Positions 58,456-64,000 of a stretch of 64,000 nt of DNA are shown here, piece after piece. Position 1 is the first letter of the stretch, and the number at the start of each line of letters is the position of its first letter. The translations under genes and the position numbers were made by a program. This stretch comes from Aricia agestis (Eukaryota; Arthropoda; Insecta; Lepidoptera; Lycaenidae). The notes beneath the pieces are model-generated. The model did no database searches. It saw only the letters and a program-made list of their open reading frames with translations, and was not told the DNA's origin. The DNA lies in assembly GCF_905147365.1 (NCBI RefSeq), contig NC_056428.1, positions 4,990,001 through 5,054,000 on the forward strand, written 5' to 3'.

Positions 58456-61413
58456 GTGAGTTTTTTGGACGTTTCTTTTACAATCATTACGCAAAGCGAA
58501 AGATTTTTTTACAATTTTACATATGAAAGCTTTTTTGCAATTTAAAAAAGTTCTCTTACCACTAATAATAAATCAATGAGTTTCTAAAATACTAGAGTAG
58601 CAATGTCTTACAAAAGATTCTCAGAAATGCGTAACCACTTTTTTGTTCAAAAGACAATGTCAAGTCATATATTCGTTATGTCATTATGTATGTGAGATAT
58701 GCCTGCAGGCATCTTCGAAGTGGCAACGCGTTGCTACCGTAAACTTCCAATCTAGTTACGTTAGTAACATAGAATATCATTGTAATAAATACCAAAAAGT
58801 TTAATTTTAATGATACATTGTTTAGTTCATTCTAATGCAAGTGCTGCAAGTACAAGACGTAACATTTTATTAACTGCGTAACTTAACGTAACAATTTACA
58901 AAAGTATTGTAGCCCAATTTTGTACTCTTGTTTCAAAATATGAAATTATTTTATTAATGTTGTTTTCGATTGGGAACTCATTAATATTTTCCAAAGAGTT
59001 TCGGCCTTTATACAAACTAAGTGCTAAAAAACATAACAAAATAAAACTTCTCAAGACTTTTAACTTCTCAAGTTGTTTCCTTTTTTGTATTTCTCACCTT
59101 CTCGGAAAACTTTAAAAGCATTTCTTTATTTTTTCTTCCGGGACTTCAAGAGCGTTTGATAAAATAAAATTTAAAGTTTCAGTTCAACAAACTCTAACAA
59201 GTTTATAAAAGGCAATTAATTAAAAATAATGATATGATGTTACCTGAAATAATAGTATAGACTATAGGTACCTAACGCCTGGAACAGCTGTACTTACATT
59301 TTGCATAATTATATCGGCCTGTCATTAAAATTAAAAATATTAAGTACGTTTAATTGTAAAAAATGTGTAATTAATTATTTATATATTTTTAATTTTTGAG
59401 ACTTTTGATTAGGATAATACGATTTTTCTTTTGTTACGTTAGTAATTTTGTAATAATAACTTTATGTTGTATGCTGATTTTTGCTATGTTAAGCATGAGA
59501 ATATTCTTCAAGGCGTATAGGCACAGCCTTCCAAATTAATACTGCCTTGTTATTTTTATTACGTACCTACATTCATAATGTATGGTTAAATTACATTGTA
59601 ATATTTTAATACTAGCGACCCGCCCCGGCTTCGCACGGGTGTAAAATATAAATTTATAGCCTATGTCACTCACTGAAGAAATGATTGAAATCGATTCAGT
59701 AGTTTTTAATTATAATATTCATTCCTACCCGTGGCCCGCATTGGCCCCGCAATTCTTCGAAATATTCATTAAAAATCATATACTGTAAAGGGCCATAACA
59801 TAGATCTATATTCAATCAATAATGTATTTAAAGTATTTAATTGAGTAAGGATTATTGCTGTATTGGTTAAAATCTAATATAAATATTAAAGTTAAAAGTA
59901 ACTGACAAAAACTGTTATTGTGGGATATCCATAAGAGATAGACATAATATATCATCGCGGAGTTTTCTGTAAACCTTTTTATAGTGTACAATACTTGGTA
60001 CATTTTGATAAATCTGCTAGGGTTCAGCCTGCGTTTGCAATGTAAGCGGAAAAAAATTAATTATTTACGACATCACATTAGAAACCCCACAATTAACAGT
60101 ATTTCTCCACTATAAACCTTCCTCTTTAATCACTCTATGTAAAAACCGCATCGAAATCCTTTGCGTAGTTTTAATGATTAAAGGGGACAAAGGGGAATGA
60201 GGGGAAAAATTATTAGAAGATTATGTAGTGATTGTGAAGAGAAGTCCTTTTTCTAGACTGCTGAGCTAGTTTTATTTGAGTCTGTTATAAATATTTATAA
60301 TATAGTAACTAATAATTATAATATAGTAGTATCTAATATTAAAAATATAGTAACTATTTAATCTATTTTGATGAAATATGGCATGGAGATTGGAGATGCT
60401 AATTTGAATCTGGAACAAGGAATGTTTTTTTCCCGGGAAAATGTGCGGTTCCCACACAATATTATACTTTTCTGATTTGCGCGTAAACGACTCAATCGAT
60501 GTACGGTAACAACTATGAACTAAAGTCCACGCGGACGAAGTCGCGGGCAACAGCTAGTTTATAATATTTAGCGCCTGTTTCACCACTTCCTGATAAGTGC
60601 CGAATAGGCTATCCACCACTTAACTTGACAGTATGGAGAATCTGTCAAAAAAGTTGTTAATAGCCTATTCGGCAAGTGCCGAATAGGCTATTATTTCTGA
60701 TAAAGTTATCAGAAAGTGGTGAAACAGGCCCTTAGGGTGGGTTGCACCAACTTACTTTAGCTATAACTGTAACTATAATTAAAATGCAAAATATCAAATC
60801 TTTGGTTAAAGTCAAAAATGGACGCCATATTTAACCATAACCTCAAGCTCGACAAGGCTTTGAATGAACATGGCGAAAAAAAGGAACTAACGCTGTCATC
60901 ATACAAAGACGCAATTTTTGACAGTTCTCCTTTACCAGCAGCGCCCCCGCCCACGTTCATTTCAAGCCTTGTCGGACCAGCTGTCATCTGACCAAATCTG
61001 TGGTCAAAGTTAAGGTTAAAGTTAAAGTTAGCCTTAGCTATAACCATAACTTTAACTTTAACCTTAACCACGCCTCTGGTGCACCGTGCGACCCACCCTT
61101 AATGTTTATTTATTCGTAGGTAGCGCGGTATTCAGTGAATACTGCACATCCATACTTTGTCAACCAGCTGTTCTCATCCGTCGACCCTTACGGGCTCATC
61201 GGGCAATGGCTGACGGATGCCCTCAACCCCAGCGTGTACACCTTCGAGGTGGCGCCAGTCTTCACCCTGATGGAGGAGGAGGTTCTCCGGGAGATGAGGA
61301 GCATAGTGGGGTATAGGGATGGGGATGGAGACGGGATCTTCTGTCCCGGTGGCTCCATAGCCAACGGATACGCTATCAGCTGCGCGAGATATTTTATGCA
61401 TCCGGAAATCAAG
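58198..61413 (+). CDS. black: PLP-dependent decarboxylase, black/aspartate 1-decarboxylase-like (first 2 exons, continues past window)
   Basis: Group II PLP decarboxylases of this type make beta-alanine from aspartate (insect black/ADC) or decarboxylate cysteine sulfinate (CSAD). Beta-alanine feeds N-beta-alanyldopamine and light cuticle colour in insects (family knowledge). Exons 58198-58455 and 61120-61413 join in phase 0 to 184 residues. Exon 1 starts MPADSTIFAAEVKVEDHF. Exon 2 holds HPYFVNQLFSSVDPYGLIGQ, LNPSVYTFEVAPVFTLMEEE and GDGIFCPGGSIANGYAISCA, which match the N-terminal half of the decarboxylase fold and, from memory, resemble Drosophila black more than CSAD. The PLP-lysine (NPHK) region lies in later exons. 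Nothing matching those exons was found in 61414-64000, so the gene runs off the edge. Substrate assignment is inference. Confidence 0.88.
59612..60255 (+). repeat. RTE-like repeat in black intron 1
   Basis: Starts ACTAGCGACCCGCCCCGGCT TCGCACGGGT, a motif seen at the start of RTE-type 3' repeats in many animals, and continues diverged to GGGGACAAAGGGGAATGAGG. Confidence 0.45.
60355..60558 (-). repeat. Family B copy in reverse
   Basis: ATTTTGATGAAATATGGCAT..CCGGGAAAATGTGCGGTTCC..GGACGAAGTCGCGGGCAACA. Confidence 0.7.
60571..60731. mobile_element. Family E MITE, copy 4, in black intron 1
   Basis: GCGCCTGTTTCACCACTTCC to GTGGTGAAACAGGCCC with TTA at 60568-60570 and 60732-60734. The middle has an extra mirrored TATTCGGCA/TGCCGAATA. 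Confidence 0.8.
60735..61098. mobile_element. MITE abutting black exon 2 (TTA duplication)
   Basis: GGGTGGGTTGCACCAACTTA and GGTGCACCGTGCGACCCACC are inverted ends, flanked by TTA at 60732-60734 and 61099-61101. Inside, AACTTTAACTTTAACC repeats mirror GTTAAAGTTAAAG. It ends 21 bp before exon 2. Confidence 0.8.
61120..61413 (+). CDS. black: black/ADC exon 2
   Basis: It follows TTTATTCGTAG and ends ATCAAG|GTATGT. It encodes 98 residues: VARYSVNTAHPYFVNQLFSS, GQWLTDALNPSVYTFEVAP, MRSIVGYRDGDGDGIFCPGG and ANGYAISCARYF. A repeat element ends at 61098, leaving 21 bp between the element and the exon. Confidence 0.93.
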
Positions 61414-61871
61414 GTATGTTTTTGCAAGTACTTGCCGCATTATAGCTGTGTGTGTTTATTCTTATGAGGATATTAAGGCCAAGACCTTAGCAAGCAAGCT
61501 TAAAAAAAGCACAGAGTCTACATTAGTGTAAGTACCTCAATTCAGATAAACAAGATAAAAAATAAATTTCGGGATTTCTCATCAGTCATCAGTCATCACA
61601 GCCGTAAAACATGATTTATGTATGTTAGGTTAGGTTATTTGTAAATTTTGTTTTAAAAGATTAAATTTTTTACCTCACTTTTTTTTGTAAAAAAAGTGGG
61701 CCCCGTGCGAGTTTCTTACGCCGGTTCTTCTCGCCGGGATAGTTCCCGAACCGGTGGTAGCTGCTAATATTAACATTCTGAAAGTATTTTCTTAAAATCT
61801 ACTCAGAAATTAAACATTTTTTATATTATTACTTTTAATAATAAATTAAATAAATTATTCCCTATCCAAAC

Positions 61872-62050
61872 TAAAATATGTGTTTGTTTGACTGTATGTT
61901 ACCTCTTCTCGTCCAAACCGCTAAACCGATTTTGATGAAATATAGTATGAAAATACTTTGGGTTCCGGGAAAGGATATACTTACTTTTTACCCCGGAAAA
62001 ATGTACGGTTCCCGCGCGAATTTTAGCGCAAAGGCGTCATCTAGTAGGCT
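61872..62050 (+). repeat. Family A copy
   Basis: GTTACCTCTTCTCGTCCAAA to AGCGCAAAGGCGTCATCTAG. Confidence 0.7.
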
Positions 62051-62297
62051 ATAAACCCAAAATCGTGACCCTCTCGTGTTGACCCTATTGCGACCCTGCA
62101 ACCAAACTCGACTCCTAAAGAAATGCATGACGTTAATTAACTTCGATACAAACAAAATAAGCCATGTAAAGCACAAAATCGGTGCAGAGTGCAGACGTAC
62201 TGACATTGTAATCCGCTTTCCCGATGAACCAATTTCAATAATCCCTACCAATTAAACCGGTAATTGAAAAACAAACCGCCAACGAAAGTTTCGTTAA

Positions 62298-62719
62298 GGC
62301 GAGGTGAAAAAATGTTGTTATTTCTTGACACCCGATTTACCTAGTTCCAATATAACAACGAAATGTAAAAAATATGATATATAGAGCACAATATTTAAAA
62401 GGATTTAAGCCATAAACATTTTAATAAAAATAATACTTTCGCTGTAATTAATTTAGAAACTCACCTCCGACAAAACTCTTTGACATCGAAATATAAGTAT
62501 TAACAAGAATAACTTACATTTTGTTTTAATAAATTGTTAATTAAAAAGGTTAAACCTATTTTAAAAAGGTCTGAACTGAATGTTATTTTGAAAGATATTT
62601 AAAAAACACATGAAAAATAGAGAAGATCCGCCCCAGAAATTACAAATTTATGCTAGACTAAAATGAATGTTATTGCGTTGTGTGCAAGCTTATCGTTTGG
62701 ATTGAGATAAGACCTCGCC
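62298..62719. mobile_element. TTAA-flanked MITE, copy 2
   Basis: GGCGAGG and CCTCGCC ends bordered by TTAA at 62294-62297 and 62720-62723. Reverse-oriented relative of 12982-13451. Confidence 0.7.
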
Positions 62720-62887
62720 TTAACGGGAATGCACGTGGAAAACGCTAAAAATATAATATTTCGATTTCCTCGCGATCTTTATAGTCGATTGAAGTCGCCC
62801 TAGAATTTTTTTTTTATTAGTATCAAGATAATTTTTCGCGCGGCGTCAACAAAATTTGACACCAATTTAGTTGACACCGCGCGCTGT

Positions 62888-62932
62888 AAACTGAAGTCCA
62901 CGCGGACGAAGTCGCGGGCAACAGCTAGTTAT
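62888..62932 (-). repeat. Family B 5' end in reverse
   Basis: CTGAAGTCCACGCGGACGAA..GTCGCGGGCAACAGCTAGT. Confidence 0.65.
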
Positions 62933-63458
62933 ATTATATCTATTAACCTACCAATATACAAAAAATCAGTTGGTTAGGGTTCCATTTTAGAGTTCTGTAA
63001 TCAACAAAATGGGTTAACTACGGTATCCTAAAACGGAACCCTAACCAGAAGAGTCACATTGTCCTACAAAATATAGAACAATCCATATTTTAGGGCCATC
63101 AAACCAAAGTATGAAATCCTTTCTATCTCTGTAAGCTACCACTTTCAACATTTTTCGCAGATAAAAATGTTGTTTGTCTTATCAAAATGAAAACTACTCA
63201 CAAAAAACTAGCTTGATAGTAATAAAAAAAAAATGTTCTAGGGCTCCCGAATATTACATGTAAATATTAGGGAGAAAAAATGCTACTGTTCGTTCAGTTT
63301 GTATCGAAGTATGAATGTTAATAGCATTGATGTCCTCCCATACCTCGAATTTCGAATATATTTTAATGCAAGTTCAAACATTAATATTACCGTGTCAGAT
63401 GTCAATATGATTTCGATGCAGTTCCGGAGTAAAATCCATTTTACTCCGGAACTGCATT

Positions 63459-63706
63459 ACCCAGGTTCTGGGCCAGTGGGGGCAAATCAGATTTTTTATA
63501 AGCTAGGTGTTTATAAAGAATAAAAAATTAATAATTTTTAGTTGTAAAAATATTGTATACAAATATAAAATATTGTATGCAAACAAATGGCAAAAATTCG
63601 TTTCATTATTTTTTATTTAAAGATGGAAGTACTAGATAATATACTTAGTAGGGACGTCAACATGATCCAGGGGGGGCAGCTGCCCCCAATCGGTACGCCC
63701 ATGCTT
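63459..63706 (-). mobile_element. hAT-like MITE (GGGCGTACCG end), reverse copy
   Basis: CCCAGGTTCTGGGCCAGTGG..AGGGGGGGCAGCTGCCCCC..CGGTACGCCCATG. Matches 49823-50116 in reverse. Confidence 0.65.
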
Positions 63707-63717
63707 TTCAGGCCTAA

Positions 63718-63877
63718 GGCTGCGTTTCCACTGAAGCGGAGCGGAGCTTAGCGCTGCCGAATTGACCAATCACCATGCTCGAAATCATCGCTCCGCTTCG
63801 CTGTCATTCCTCTGGAATAGCACGATTGGTCAATTCGGCAGCGCTAAGCTCCGCTCCGCTTCAGTGGAAACGCAGCC
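63718..63877. mobile_element. MITE with GGCTGCGTTTCCACTG ends
   Basis: GGCTGCGTTTCCACTGAAGC and its exact inverse, arms ~50 bp, flanked by TAA at 63715-63717 and 63878-63880. PIF/Harbinger-like. Confidence 0.8.
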
Positions 63878-64000
63878 TAATAAAAAGTCGAATATTTTTT
63901 TAAAATAAACCTATCTAATTTTCGTTTCCCTGATTTTGATTCTATTGGAAGAATAAATCGAGTATCGTAATAATCAGGCCCTCGTGCGTGCATTACGCGT

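Noticed and set aside
58456..58545. Read-through of black exon 1 to a stop at 58545
   Set aside because: A donor at 58456 and perfect phase with exon 2 at 61120 show that this is intron sequence.

Overview
The window reads as nuclear DNA of a ditrysian moth or butterfly (inference). It is AT-rich, its genes are split by GT-AG introns, and it is crowded with short dispersed repeats of kinds familiar from Lepidoptera, plus a SINE and two R1-type LINE ends. No prokaryotic operon, rRNA, tRNA or CRISPR array was recognised.

Three protein-coding genes are supported. (1) An ABCG half-transporter of the ABCG1/ABCG4 type lies on the + strand, 10844-47006. Its ten coding exons join without a frame error into 630 codons; the first exon is a prediction. 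(2) RIOK1, the atypical RIO1 kinase of 40S ribosome maturation, lies on the - strand, 52626-49551. Its four exons join into 524 codons, and it converges on the ABCG gene. (3) The first two exons of a PLP-dependent decarboxylase closest to insect black (aspartate 1-decarboxylase, beta-alanine synthesis) lie on the + strand from 58198. This gene is divergent from RIOK1 and runs off the right edge after 61413.

Layout: 1-10843 is repeat-rich 5' flank with no gene seen. It holds a long-inverted-repeat element with 9-bp target duplications, into which an R1-type LINE has inserted. 10844-47006 is the ABCG gene. Its 14.4-kb second intron carries a 197-bp tandem array and many repeat copies, and its other introns carry nested inverted-repeat elements, a hairpin of about 400 bp and a large old inverted repeat. 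47007-49550 is the region between the two converging genes, with two fold-back elements just past the ABCG stop. 49551-52626 is RIOK1. 52627-58197 is the divergent intergenic region, with a nested element cluster next to RIOK1 and a TATA-like promoter next to black. 58198-64000 is the start of black; two inverted-repeat elements sit in tandem directly before its second exon.

The three genes share no obvious pathway. I did not find an undescribed multi-gene system. The most unusual signals are in the repeats and in how they press on splice sites: an element ending 21 bp before black exon 2, a duplicated ABCG exon end with a dead splice donor, and several levels of nested insertion with readable target duplications.
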